Source: Chitinophaga silvisoli (GTDB lineage: Bacteria; Bacteroidota; Bacteroidia; Chitinophagales; Chitinophagaceae). From it: DNA of 64,000 nt. The position numbers were made by a program, and so were the translations under genes. Below are positions 1-8,546 of the stretch, piece after piece. A model generated the notes under the pieces. The model was not told where the DNA came from. It did not search any database and saw nothing but the letters and a program-made list of their open reading frames with translations. Positions within the stretch are counted from its first letter, which is position 1. Each line of letters opens with the position of its first letter. The stretch covers positions 930,001-994,000 of the forward strand of contig NZ_QTJV01000002.1 in assembly GCF_003412465.1 (NCBI RefSeq). Reading direction: 5' to 3'.

Positions 1-1995
1 GCGCCTATCAAAGCGCCAATTGTGAAAGAAGTAGTAGGTCCGGATGCTGAAAATGTAATGATCGCTTATCGTATGCCTGGGGCACTGGATACTAAATCCT
101 CTGTACTGCTGGGTGTGGTTTCCGAGATCATGAACAATGGTAAAGCGGGTCTGCTGGATCTGAACATCAACAAGGCACAGAAAGTACTGAGTGCAAGTGC
201 TGGTGTAATGGGCTGGAAAGACTATGCTGTATTCCAACTGAGTGGTAAACCTAAACAGGGCCAGACACTGGATCAGGTGAAAGATCTGTTACTGGGTCAG
301 CTGGAAATTCTGAAGAAAGGTCAGTTCGACGAAACCCTGGTAAAGGCGATCGTGAACAATGCCAAGCTGGCTGAATTAGAGGGCCTGGAAAATAACAATA
401 ACCGTGCTTCTTCCCTGATGGATGGTTTTATTAAGCACAGGGGCCAGAACTGGCAGTCAGATGTATCCTATGTGGATAACATGGGTAAGGTAACCAAACA
501 GCAGATCGTTGATTTCGCCAACAAATATCTGAATGATAACTACGTACTGCTGTACAAGCGTAAGGGTGAAGACAAAAATATTGAAAAGGTTGAAAAGCCA
601 ACTATCACGCCTGTAGAAATCAACCGCAATGATCAATCTGCTTTCCTGAAAAAGGTTGATGCAATGCCTGCTACTCCGGTACAACCACAGTGGCTGGATT
701 TCGACAAGGATATTCAGAAAGGCAAAGCTGGTCTGGCAGATGTACTGTATGTGCAGAACAAAGACAATGGTTTGTTCCGCCTGTACTACCGTTTTGATAT
801 GGGTGCATGGAACAATAAGCTGTTGCCACTGGCGGCTCAGTACCTGCAATTCCTGAGCACTGATAAATATACTTCAGAGCAGATCAGCAGGGAGTTCTAC
901 AACATCGCCTGTAGTTTCAACCTGTCTTCCGGCAATGAAAATTCAGTGATCACTATTTCCGGTCTGCAGGAGAATTTCGATAAGGCAGTAAGCCTGTTCG
1001 AGCACCTGTTGACACATTGCCAGGCAAATGAAGAGGCGCTGGCTGCACTGAAAGGCCGTATAGCCAAATCACGTACAGATAGCAAGCTGAATAAGGGTAA
1101 TATCATGAAAGGTCTTGCTAACTATGCAATGTATGGTGCTAAGAATCCTTTCAACAATGCTTTGAGTCAGGCGGATCTGGATGGTGTAACTGCCAGCCAG
1201 CTGACAGATATCCTGCATTCATTCGGCAACTACAAGCATACTGTGATCTATTATGGTCCTAAGTCTATGAATGATATCATTGCTGCTGTACAGAAAGAGC
1301 ATGTGATTCCTGCTACATGGAAGGAAGCAGCTCCCCAGCAGAAATTTGAGAAGATAGATCAGACCAAAAACCAGGTCCTGTTTGCAAACTATGATATGGT
1401 GCAGACAGAGGTAAACTGGGTGAGAAACTCTGAAGTGTACAATCCGGACAACACAGCGCTGGTAAGCATGTTCAACGGCTACTTTGGCGGTGGTATGGGA
1501 TCTATTGTATTCCAGACTATCCGTGAGTCCAAAGCACTGGCTTATTCTACTTATGCTTTTTATTCAACTCCTGATAAAAAAGGTGCGCGTTATTCTACAG
1601 TAGCTTATGTGGGTAGCCAGGCAGATAAGATGAATGATGCGATCAACGGCATGAATGAATTGCTGAATGATATTCCTCGTTCTGACAAGCTGTTTGAAAC
1701 TGCAAGACAGAGCCTGAAGCAGGATATTGAAACTGAAAGAATCACGCAGGATGGTATCATCTTTACTTACCTGGCAGACCAGAAACTGGGGCTGCAGGAA
1801 GATAACCGCAAGAAGGTATACGAAAAGATCGATAAGATCACTTTTGATGATGTGAAGAAATTCCATGACCAGGAGCTGGCGAACAAGCCATATACTTATT
1901 GCGTGGTAGCATCTGATAAACGTGTGAGCCTGGATGACCTGAAGAAGTTTGGAGATGTGAAAGTATTAACGCTGGAAGAGATCTTCGGTTACTAA
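1..1995 (+). CDS. M16 family zinc metallopeptidase (insulinase/pitrilysin type), 5' end outside window
   Basis: The frame is open from base 1, so this is the last ~664 codons of a larger protein; an internal GTG at 22 is not the true start. Visible are the tail of one M16 domain and a complete second pair of M16 domains. The segment around visible codons 495-515 (GGGMGS..IRESKALAYS) is the conserved Arg/Tyr region of the C-terminal M16 half, which helps close the peptide-binding chamber. The zinc motif HxxEH would lie upstream of the window. Full-length Bacteroidota homologues are usually ~900-980 residues with a signal peptide and act in the periplasm on peptides. A strong terminator follows the stop codon. 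Family assignment is confident; substrate is unknown. Confidence 0.9.
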   Translation, partial: APIKAPIVKEVVGPDAENVMIAYRMPGALDTKSSVLLGVVSEIMNNGKAGLLDLNINKAQKVLSASAGVMGWKDYAVFQLSGKPKQGQTLDQVKDLLLGQLEILKKGQFDETLVKAIVNNAKLAELEGLENNNNRASSLMDGFIKHRGQNWQSDVSYVDNMGKVTKQQIVDFANKYLNDNYVLLYKRKGEDKNIEKVEKPTITPVEINRNDQSAFLKKVDAMPATPVQPQWLDFDKDIQKGKAGLADVLYVQNKDNGLFRLYYRFDMGAWNNKLLPLAAQYLQFLSTDKYTSEQISREFYNIACSFNLSSGNENSVITISGLQENFDKAVSLFEHLLTHCQANEEALAALKGRIAKSRTDSKLNKGNIMKGLANYAMYGAKNPFNNALSQADLDGVTASQLTDILHSFGNYKHTVIYYGPKSMNDIIAAVQKEHVIPATWKEAAPQQKFEKIDQTKNQVLFANYDMVQTEVNWVRNSEVYNPDNTALVSMFNGYFGGGMGSIVFQTIRESKALAYSTYAFYSTPDKKGARYSTVAYVGSQADKMNDAINGMNELLNDIPRSDKLFETARQSLKQDIETERITQDGIIFTYLADQKLGLQEDNRKKVYEKIDKITFDDVKKFHDQELANKPYTYCVVASDKRVSLDDLKKFGDVKVLTLEEIFGY

Positions 1996-2015
1996 TACAT
2001 TCAAAAAAATATAAG

Positions 2016-2050
2016 CCCTCCGGTACCTGCTATGGTGCCGGAGGGTTTTT
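2016..2050 (+). terminator. Rho-independent terminator of the M16 peptidase gene
   Basis: A 12-bp stem (arms 2016-2027 and 2034-2045, one G:U pair) with a 6-nt loop is followed directly by a T-run. Confidence 0.9.
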
Positions 2051-2054
2051 TATT

Positions 2055-2062
2055 TACCTTTG
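2055..2062 (+). promoter_or_regulatory. Bacteroidota -7 promoter box
   Basis: TACCTTTG matches TAnnTTTG and lies just after the upstream terminator, ~75 nt before the L,D-transpeptidase start. No clear -33 TTTG is visible. Confidence 0.5.
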
Positions 2063-2139
2063 CGAAGTCAATTTTTTTAACCCTTTGCAATAAAGAATTG
2101 ACACTCAACGTTAAGTAACCAGCTAAATACCCTGTGAAA

Positions 2140-2727
2140 ATGAATCGCTATTGCCTGCTACTATTATTGGTATTACTGTATGTGCCAGTATCAGGATTTA
2201 AAACCACAATTACTACTAACATTAACAATGACAGTTATCTTTATTCAGTGAAGGTGAATCCGGGGAATATAGACCCTGACAAGATCTTTCTGCTGATTGA
2301 CAAAAGTGACTACAGGCTTTACTTATATGAGGATGTGACGCTGCGCAAAATCTATAAGGTAGTATTTGGTAATAATGACCAGTCTGATAAGTGCAAAGAA
2401 GGTGACCGGCTGACTCCGGAAGGAACTTTTCATATCATGAGTAAACGGTTTGATAAGTTATGGAACAGGTTTATGCTGCTGGATTATCCGAATGAGGCAT
2501 CTATGGAGCGTTTCCATCGTTTACAGAATGAGGGATATCTGCCTGCAGTGGCGACACCGGGCGGTGGTATTGGTATCCATGGTGTAGAGTGGAATTCCGG
2601 CATCCGTGACAATTATGTAGAGCAGCGGATCAACTGGACGCTGGGTTGCATCAGTATGAAGAATAGTGATGTGAGCGAGTTGTACGAGGTGATAAAGGTA
2701 GGAACACCGGTGGTGATCAGAAAATAA
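2140..2727 (+). CDS. Secreted L,D-transpeptidase, YkuD domain
   Basis: This 195-residue protein has an N-terminal hydrophobic segment (residues 4-19) read as a signal peptide, then a YkuD fold that cross-links peptidoglycan stem peptides in the periplasm. The catalytic pattern is seen as GIGIHG (His147) and TLGCISM (Cys170). The usual motif is S/T-HGC-R, so Leu replaces the His before Gly-Cys and Ser replaces the Arg after it. The ATG at 2140 was chosen; a GTG at 2134 in the same frame adds two residues. It is a monocistronic gene between two terminators with its own -7 box. Family certain, exact reaction (cross-linking or hydrolysis) inferred. Confidence 0.88.
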   Translation: MNRYCLLLLLVLLYVPVSGFKTTITTNINNDSYLYSVKVNPGNIDPDKIFLLIDKSDYRLYLYEDVTLRKIYKVVFGNNDQSDKCKEGDRLTPEGTFHIMSKRFDKLWNRFMLLDYPNEASMERFHRLQNEGYLPAVATPGGGIGIHGVEWNSGIRDNYVEQRINWTLGCISMKNSDVSELYEVIKVGTPVVIRK

Positions 2728-2758
2728 AAGCTGCATATTTCATTGCAGTAAGAGGTAT

Positions 2759-2766
2759 TAAATTTG
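2759..2766 (+). promoter_or_regulatory. -7 box of a possible small RNA
   Basis: TAAATTTG matches TAnnTTTG inside a 190-nt gap that ends in a terminator and has no open reading frame of note. Confidence 0.35.
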
Positions 2767-2770
2767 TATA

Positions 2771-2921
2771 GCTATACGACATAATTCTTAGAAGATCTTT
2801 CGGACTTTAGGTTAAGCATTGTAGTGACATTAGCAACGGAAAGTGGCTGGTGTCATGAATTAACATAAAGGCGGGTATTGGTCTTGTGAAGGCATGCTTC
2901 ATTCGGGTGAAGCATGCTTTT
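2771..2921 (+). ncRNA. Candidate small RNA between the L,D-transpeptidase and hydrolase genes
   Basis: A perfect -7 box at 2759-2766 is followed by ~150 nt without a convincing reading frame and then by a terminator at 2892-2921. The interval contains a further hairpin, arms 2825-2834 and 2846-2855 (TGACATTAGC with GCTGGTGTCA, two G:U pairs). It could instead be the long 3' UTR of the upstream gene. No known RNA family was recognised. Confidence 0.3.
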
Positions 2922-2925
2922 TTAT
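2892..2925 (+). terminator. Rho-independent terminator
   Basis: Arms GCATGCTTCA (2892-2901) and TGAAGCATGC (2908-2917), loop TTCGGG, then TTTTTTATTTT. On the opposite strand there is no T-run, so it serves plus-strand transcripts. Confidence 0.85.
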
Positions 2926-3857
2926 TTTGCGGCCAGGAAGGTAGAAATGGCTTTTTTCCATTTAGGCCCTTCTTGTCTGCAAAAGGATTGGTGACCTGAG
3001 TGCGTAAATATCACCAGTTGTTTTTGGGTGCTACCCAGGTGATTGAAAACGGCATTGGTTTCCTGTCTGGTCACTCTTATATCATGCTCTCCCCAGCAGA
3101 GTAATACGGGCATTTTCAGCTTTTCTCCTTCTTTTGCAGGTTGATATCCCGGCCCCCAGAATCCCTGCTCTAAACCACCCCAGATTGTCAGTAATTGGGA
3201 GAGTGGTGTCTGCGGTAGATTGACGGCCCGCATACGAGTCTTGACGGCATCTGTCAGCGTGGCGAATGGGCATTCCAGGATCACTTTTTCAGGTTGCAGG
3301 TGATACGTTGGTATAGCTCTAAGAATTGCGGCAGCACCCATGCTTACACCCCAGAGAATAATTGGTTTGTTATCCTTTTTGCTGATATAATCATAGGCGG
3401 CTTTGACATCATCTGCTTCTTTGTAACCAACTGTACATGTATTGCCTTCGCTGTCGCCATGTCCTCTGAAGTCTGTGAGGAAAGTACTATATCCTAAATG
3501 GCGGAACCAGGCAGCTTCAGAGAGGCCCGGACCTTTGTTGCCGCCATAGCCGTGAAAGAGGAGTACAGTACCTTTGGAATCAGGTACAGGTATATACCAG
3601 CAGGACAAATGCAGGCCATTGGTAGTAGGCAGGTTGACGGGAATGTAAGCAGTATCCGGAGTTGTATTAGCTACGGTTTTTGACATGCGTACACCGAAGA
3701 AAATGATCTTTAGTTTTTCGAGGGCATTCATCTGCTCAGGCTTACGGTTGTCCGTAGTGCCGGGAGCATAAAAGTGTGTGAATTTATAAGCATGAAAGGC
3801 GGCGACAATATTGAGAGCGAGGAAGAGAATAAGCAGGGTACGTTTAAGCAGTTTCAT
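2922..3857 (-). CDS. Alpha/beta hydrolase with N-terminal membrane anchor
   Basis: The 311-residue protein begins with a hydrophobic segment (residues 6-22), probably a membrane anchor or signal sequence, followed by a serine hydrolase fold. The oxyanion segment is FHGYGGNKG, the nucleophile elbow is GVSMG (Ser172), the acid is in CWGEHD and the His in HSGHQS. It resembles the BEM46/YqkD-type esterase group; the substrate is unknown. The start is taken at the ATG at 3857; the longer reading frame begins with TTG at 3866. It lies downstream of acs on the same strand, but a strong hairpin between the two genes argues for separate transcripts. Confidence 0.85.
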   Translation of the reverse strand: MKLLKRTLLILFLALNIVAAFHAYKFTHFYAPGTTDNRKPEQMNALEKLKIIFFGVRMSKTVANTTPDTAYIPVNLPTTNGLHLSCWYIPVPDSKGTVLLFHGYGGNKGPGLSEAAWFRHLGYSTFLTDFRGHGDSEGNTCTVGYKEADDVKAAYDYISKKDNKPIILWGVSMGAAAILRAIPTYHLQPEKVILECPFATLTDAVKTRMRAVNLPQTPLSQLLTIWGGLEQGFWGPGYQPAKEGEKLKMPVLLCWGEHDIRVTRQETNAVFNHLGSTQKQLVIFTHSGHQSFCRQEGPKWKKAISTFLAAK

Positions 3858-3888
3858 GGGGAACAAGGTATAGGATTTTTTCTTTTAA

Positions 3889-3921
3889 AACAATGCTTCT
3901 GCCAGCGGCAGAAGCATTGTT
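3889..3921 (-). terminator. Terminator of acs
   Basis: Perfect 15-bp stem (3889-3903 with 3907-3921, loop of 3 nt); on the minus strand it is followed by TTTTAAAAG, a weak T-run. Confidence 0.75.
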
Positions 3922-3929
3922 GGGTAGTA

Positions 3930-5843
3930 TTATTGCTTTCCTTTTTTGATCTCATCAACTACGTTTGGATCCAGCAGGGTAGAGGTATCGCCCAGGTTCT
4001 CCATTTCGCCTTCAGCGATTTTGCGAAGAATACGGCGCATGATTTTGCCTGATCTGGTCTTTGGTAATCCGCTCACAAACTGGATCTTATCTGGTTTGGC
4101 AATCGGGCCGATGATACGGGATACAGTCTGGAGGATGTCTTTCTTGCTGAGTTCCGGATCGTGTACCATTTTCTCTGCGATGACGAATGCGTAGATCCCT
4201 TGTCCTTTGATATCATGCGGATATCCTACGACAGCGCTTTCTACAACACCTGCGTGCATGTTGATTGCATTTTCCACTTCGGCAGTACCGATACGGTGTC
4301 CGCTTACATTCAATACATCATCCACACGACCGGTGATGCGGTAGTAACCATCTTCATCGCGGAGGCAGCCGTCGCCGGTGAAGTAGAGGTTGTCGTAGGT
4401 AGCGAAGTAGGTGGTACGGCAGCGTTCATGGTCACCGTAGGTAGTACGGAGCATGCCTGGCCATGGGAATTTTATACAGAGGTTACCGTTCACGTTGTTG
4501 CCGGTGATTTCCTGGCCCCGTTCATCGACAAGGATGGGTTGTACACCGGGGAGTGGGAGTGTGGCGTAACCTGGTTTTTCGGGTGTGATGCCGGCTATTG
4601 GTGTTATCATAATACCACCGGTTTCAGTTTGCCACCAGGTGTCTACGATTGGGCAACGTCCTTTACCGATATTGTCTTTGAACCAGTGCCATGCTTCTTC
4701 GTTGATCGGTTCACCTACGCTGCCCAGTTTTTTGAGGGAGCTCAGGTCTTTGTGATTTACAGGGCCCAGACCGTAACCCATGAGGCTGCGGATGGCGGTA
4801 GGTGCGGTGTAGAGAGTATTGACACGGAATTTGTCGGTAATAGACCACAGGCGACCTGCATCCGGCCAGGTGGGCACCCCTTCGAACATTACTGTGGTGG
4901 CACCTGCGCTGAGGGGGCCATAGATAATATAGCTATGACCAGTGATCCAGCCGACATCTGCGGTACAGAAGTATACTTCACCTGGCTGGTACTGGAATGT
5001 ATTTACAAATGTGTAGTTGGCGTATACCATATAACCTGCGGTGGTATGTACTACGCCTTTGGGTTTGCCGGTAGAGCCGGAGGTGTAGAGGATGAAGAGC
5101 ATATCTTCGGCATCCATTTCTTCAGCGGGGCATGGAGGGTTGCCCATAGTTTCCACCTGTTTGATTTCATCTTCCCACCACAGGTCACGTCCTTTGATCA
5201 TACTTACGGGAGTGCGGGTGCGGGTACATACGATGACTTTCTTTACGGAAGGGCAGGCGATGAGAGCATCATCGATTACGGATTTCAGGGGAATGTCTTT
5301 ATTACCACGGAAGGCACCATCGCAGGTAATGACGAGGCTGGCCTGGGCATCCTGAATTCTGTCAGCGATAGATTGCGCGCTGAATCCTCCAAATACCACG
5401 GAGTGAACGGCACCGATACGGGCACAGGCCAGTACGGCGATAGCCAGTTCCGGGATCATGCCCATGTAGATGCAGACGCGGTCTCCTTTCTTAACACCAT
5501 TATTTTTGAGGACGTTTGCGAACTGGCAAACTTTGTTATAAAGGTCTCTGTAAGTAATAACACGGTGGCGTTCTTCCGGATCATTGGGTTCCCAGATGAT
5601 GGCGGGAGTATTGCCTAAAGTGCCAAGGTGGCGATCGAGGCAGTTCTCAGTGATATTGAGTTTGCCACCGACGAACCATTTTACATCTGGTTCTTTGAAG
5701 TTCCATTCCAGGACTTTATCCCATTTGCGGCGCCAATAAAAATGGTCAGCAACATTGGCCCAAAATCCTTCGGGGTCCATAACGCTCTGCTGATATTGCT
5801 GTTGATACTCTTCTAAGCTTCTAATCTGGTAAGGATAAGCCAT
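3930..5843 (-). CDS. acs: Acetyl-coenzyme A synthetase (AMP-forming)
   Basis: At 637 residues it has the usual length of Acs, the cytosolic enzyme that activates acetate to acetyl-CoA through acetyl-AMP. Seen in order are the N-terminal ACAS_N region, the P-loop YTSGSTGKPKG (253-263), the substrate pocket GWITGHSY (298-305), TWWQTETGG (402-410), the hinge region YRITGRVDD (501-509) and the C-terminal PKTRSGKIMRR. Lys600 in that motif is the residue that protein acetyltransferases modify to shut the enzyme off in other bacteria. The start ATG at 5843 gives the family's usual N-terminus. It is followed by its own terminator. Confidence 0.97.
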   Translation of the reverse strand: MAYPYQIRSLEEYQQQYQQSVMDPEGFWANVADHFYWRRKWDKVLEWNFKEPDVKWFVGGKLNITENCLDRHLGTLGNTPAIIWEPNDPEERHRVITYRDLYNKVCQFANVLKNNGVKKGDRVCIYMGMIPELAIAVLACARIGAVHSVVFGGFSAQSIADRIQDAQASLVITCDGAFRGNKDIPLKSVIDDALIACPSVKKVIVCTRTRTPVSMIKGRDLWWEDEIKQVETMGNPPCPAEEMDAEDMLFILYTSGSTGKPKGVVHTTAGYMVYANYTFVNTFQYQPGEVYFCTADVGWITGHSYIIYGPLSAGATTVMFEGVPTWPDAGRLWSITDKFRVNTLYTAPTAIRSLMGYGLGPVNHKDLSSLKKLGSVGEPINEEAWHWFKDNIGKGRCPIVDTWWQTETGGIMITPIAGITPEKPGYATLPLPGVQPILVDERGQEITGNNVNGNLCIKFPWPGMLRTTYGDHERCRTTYFATYDNLYFTGDGCLRDEDGYYRITGRVDDVLNVSGHRIGTAEVENAINMHAGVVESAVVGYPHDIKGQGIYAFVIAEKMVHDPELSKKDILQTVSRIIGPIAKPDKIQFVSGLPKTRSGKIMRRILRKIAEGEMENLGDTSTLLDPNVVDEIKKGKQ

Positions 5844-6070
5844 GGCTGCAATCAGTTTTTGTGTTGGTCAATAAGTAATAACGTGCGCGTAATATGTGCA
5901 GCTTAAATTTAATAAAATTGGGGAATACGGTGGTAGTCATTAACCGTTTATAAGCAAATATTAATGTAAAAGAACAGGGGAGTAACTGATATGCCTTTTA
6001 CTATGACCTTGGGAGAGATAGTAAATACCCTCCGGACGGGAGGCGAAATTAGAAGAGTAACATGGAGTGC
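5844..6070. other. Upstream region of acs
   Basis: This 227-bp A/T-rich gap between acs and the small gene at 6071 carries the acs promoter by position. Only an imperfect -7 box (AATATTTG on the minus strand, near 5957) was seen. Confidence 0.3.
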
Positions 6071-6361
6071 TTAGTGCCGTCCATTCCTTTTGCGATACTT
6101 CTCACAGTAGTCCCAGAACTCTTTGTAGACTTCGTCTGAGACTGCGATGATCTTTTCCTTTTCTGCATTACTAAGTAAAGGAATAATCGCTTCTTTCTCT
6201 CCATTGACTGTTCTGTAGGATGGTCGCATTTTGCGATAGAAAGTAGGAATGCTCCAGTTACATTCATTACAAACGCGTTCGCGGAATGTAAGTGGCAGGC
6301 CAATCATCCTTGAGTGCAGGTCTGCCATGAGGTTCACTGCTTCGTTGCCGTGTTTTGTCAT
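6071..6361 (-). CDS. Small hypothetical protein, possible HTH
   Basis: A 96-residue basic protein I cannot assign to a family. Residues 22-46 (LTFRERVCNECNWSIPTFYRKMR) were read as a possible helix-turn-helix with the recognition helix in SIPTFYRK. The C-terminus is a charged helix (KEFWDYCEKYRKRNGRH). There is no signal peptide or membrane segment. It stands alone, divergent from the two-HTH gene at 6734, in an A/T-rich stretch. A DNA-binding role is only an inference. An overlapping 84-codon frame on the same strand is a shadow. Confidence 0.55.
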   Translation of the reverse strand: MTKHGNEAVNLMADLHSRMIGLPLTFRERVCNECNWSIPTFYRKMRPSYRTVNGEKEAIIPLLSNAEKEKIIAVSDEVYKEFWDYCEKYRKRNGRH

Positions 6362-6733
6362 CTTGTATGGTTTTATACCTTGGGATTGTTGATTGCAACT
6401 TGTTGATAATTATGTAAATATGATAAAAGCCCTGCACTTGCTAACAAATTTATTTATAAAATTATAATTGGCGTAATATCTACACACATTTTTTCATAAA
6501 TTACTAAAAACCTTATTATTATAAATTTGTATAGTTTATAAATGTCAACTTTTTGCCCTGATTTTGAAGGCAGATTGCTTGATTTTTAACGGAGTTTGTC
6601 ACTTTACCCTTGTAAGTATGACGTAACTATATTGTCTATATGAAAGATCAATTAGGGAAATGAAATGGAAATTATTATTATATTGTATGAATTGCACATA
6701 AAAGCGATAAACAGTTAGTAAAATCAAGCATAC
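6362..6733. other. A/T-rich divergent intergenic region
   Basis: 372 bp without a gene. It contains possible -7 boxes for both divergent genes: TAAATTTG on the minus strand (6445-6452) and TAAATTTG on the plus strand (6522-6529), each without a clear -33 element. Nothing else was recognised. Confidence 0.4.
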
Positions 6734-7357
6734 ATGTCCAGGTTAATCCATATGGGCCAGCGCCTGAAGCAAATCTTAAAGCAGAGAAAGATTAAGATTG
6801 TTGACTTTGCTGATATGGCCGGTTTCACAAACCAGATAGCCCATTACCATCTACGAAAAAGCGATATGAAACGAAGTACATTAGAGAAGTTCTGTGAGAT
6901 CATTAATATCTCGCCGGAGGAATTCTATGAATGGAACAGTGTTTCTATCGTTAATGGCGAAAAGCCACCTGCATCTACAGTATTACATCACGGTCACAGA
7001 TTGATGGAGTTGATCAGCGAACGGGGATTGAACAAAACGAGGTTAGCCAAGCGGCTGGGAATGTCGAGGCGAACGATGTACAATCTCTTTGACAAAGAGC
7101 TATTCGGAAGCGAAGAATTAGACAAGGTGTCCCGGGCGCTTGAAATAAGTTCCACCGGTTTCCTTCACCCCGGATCATTGGATGATAACCGGATTGCTGA
7201 TAATGATGAGATGCTTGCTTTGAGGGAAAAATATTACAAGTTGCTGGAGGAGCACAATTTGTTGTTGAAGACCCATTCCTCATTAAAAGAAGCACTTGAA
7301 CAGGCCAAGAAAGATAATTTACAATTACGTAAACAAGCCCGGTCCAAAAAGGGCTAA
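6734..7357 (+). CDS. Tandem helix-turn-helix protein with C-terminal coiled coil
   Basis: The 207-residue protein contains two HTH modules in series. Residues ~7-62 (MGQRLKQILKQRKIKIVDFA..., recognition segment FTNQIAHYHLRK) and ~83-143 (HGHRLMELISERGLNKTRLA..., recognition segment MSRRTMYNLFDKE) look like diverged XRE-type domains. The tail ~157-205 is a charged heptad-like helix (LREKYYKLLEEHNLLLK) ending in a basic patch. There is no enzymatic domain. It is probably a cytosolic regulator, perhaps dimerising through the coiled coil. The start is ATG 6734; ATG 6752 is an alternative. No linked target gene is evident. Confidence 0.75.
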   Translation: MSRLIHMGQRLKQILKQRKIKIVDFADMAGFTNQIAHYHLRKSDMKRSTLEKFCEIINISPEEFYEWNSVSIVNGEKPPASTVLHHGHRLMELISERGLNKTRLAKRLGMSRRTMYNLFDKELFGSEELDKVSRALEISSTGFLHPGSLDDNRIADNDEMLALREKYYKLLEEHNLLLKTHSSLKEALEQAKKDNLQLRKQARSKKG

Positions 7358-7553
7358 AAAGAATTAAAAAGAACCAGTGTTTATCAACCTATAAGAAGAC
7401 CTATTTGAAAAAGCCTATTCTGTATTAAATAGAGAGCCATTTTCTTAATTCCATTGTCGAGCATATTTTATTGTACATAGTTAGTATTACTATTTTTACA
7501 GTAAATTATAAATTGCTAATCCCGATTCCAGGATTTAAAAAATTGTCACTGAT

Positions 7554-8033
7554 ATGAATTATTTGCCTGGTGCATTTGATGTTCCCTTGTGGTATATCGT
7601 CATGCATTTAAAGGGTGCATCTGGTATTCTAACTCAGAAGAGATATTGCGATGTGCTGGCGCACAGACTAAACCAGGATCAGGCGAATCGTCTGATCAGT
7701 GTAGATGATTATCTGTTGTTGCCCGATACCTTACACCTGATGGTGCAGGAAGAAGCCCTTAAATTTGATGTTTGGTGGCCTGCTTTCAGGGATCAGTTAC
7801 TGGAGGAATTGAAGGAATTATACCTGGCTGGTTTGAAGGCTGGAGGTGCATCCGAATCTGCTGACAGCCTGGTGTGGGAACCCGTTTCATATGAGTTGAT
7901 TACAAGTCCCGAAGCCTTTGAGCACAGGGTAAATGAAATGTTGTTTTTACCTGTGCGCAAAGGGTTGGCATCGGATCCGGAATATTATCCTTATAACAGT
8001 GTAAATAATAAAGCAGGCATAGATTTACAATAA
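7554..8033 (+). CDS. Degenerate REP-associated/IS200-like transposase (Y1_Tnp-like) domain protein
   Basis: The 159-residue protein follows the layout of RAYT proteins (HUH single-strand transposases): an N-terminal WYIVMHLKG strand, then DYLLLPDTLHLMVQ where family members read aYvlMPNHvHlll, and a C-terminal LPVRKGLASDPEYYPYNS resembling the usual NPVraGLv...dYpySS. The first His of the HUH pair is replaced (TLH instead of HVH), so metal-dependent DNA nicking is probably lost. It may be a domesticated or decaying copy. No flanking REP palindromes or terminal repeats were seen. Its last 9 bases overlap the convergent gene at 8025. Family call is from motif reading and moderately certain. Confidence 0.6.
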   Translation: MNYLPGAFDVPLWYIVMHLKGASGILTQKRYCDVLAHRLNQDQANRLISVDDYLLLPDTLHLMVQEEALKFDVWWPAFRDQLLEELKELYLAGLKAGGASESADSLVWEPVSYELITSPEAFEHRVNEMLFLPVRKGLASDPEYYPYNSVNNKAGIDLQ

Positions 8034-8546
8034 AATCTGGCCAACTTCTTCCCAGCTGTTTACACGTTTGTAACCAGAAATATTCACATTGTGCGGTGCT
8101 GTAAACATCAGTGGTTCACCTTTAAAGGATTGCAGATTTTTCACATGGTCATCGATCATGTAATCGGCGTGTACAATGGTTTTGGATCCACAGAAAACGA
8201 TACGTTCCCATCCGATGAATGGAAAATGCTCCTTTAACCAATCCAGTTTTTCAACTAAGGACTGAGGAAATTCCATCGCTGCAGATACGATAAAAACATC
8301 GTGTTTATCAAACAGGGCTTTGACTACTTCCTGGCAATCTTTAATGACTGGTTTAGTCCTGAAAAATCCGGGTTCATAGAGAAAACTTCTGATCACATCT
8401 TTGCCTGCAGGAAAACCTTCAGTTTCTGGTAAGCCTACCAGGGAATTTATGTCTATTGTTTGCCCGTAGCGGTTTGCATACCAGTTTATGTATTGTTGGC
8501 TGGTATCGGCCATTACTCCATCCATGTCTATTGCTATTCTTGCCAT
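8025..8546 (-). CDS. 5'(3')-deoxyribonucleotidase-like HAD phosphatase
   Basis: The 173-residue protein has the NT5C family motifs: motif I DMDGVMAD (nucleophile Asp7, acid Asp9), motif II Ser in FIVSAA, motif III Lys in FCGSK and motif IV DYMIDDH. Such cytosolic enzymes dephosphorylate deoxyribonucleoside monophosphates and help balance dNTP pools. It is divergent from the DeoR-type regulator with a 94-bp shared region and overlaps the convergent RAYT-like gene by 9 bp. A -7 box TAACTTTG lies 17 nt before its ATG. Family call is good; the preferred nucleotide is unknown. Confidence 0.85.
   Translation of the reverse strand: MARIAIDMDGVMADTSQQYINWYANRYGQTIDINSLVGLPETEGFPAGKDVIRSFLYEPGFFRTKPVIKDCQEVVKALFDKHDVFIVSAAMEFPQSLVEKLDWLKEHFPFIGWERIVFCGSKTIVHADYMIDDHVKNLQSFKGEPLMFTAPHNVNISGYKRVNSWEEVGQILL

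Noticed and set aside
4161-5618. 485-codon open frame on the plus strand
   Set aside because: It lies fully antisense to acs, whose motifs are complete; the frame is a codon-bias shadow.
5940-5990. acs promoter box AATATTTG
   Set aside because: The first base deviates from TAnnTTTG and there is no -33 element, so it is not listed as a promoter.
6049-6303. 84-codon minus-strand frame
   Set aside because: Overlaps the 96-codon frame on the same strand, which has the more protein-like composition.
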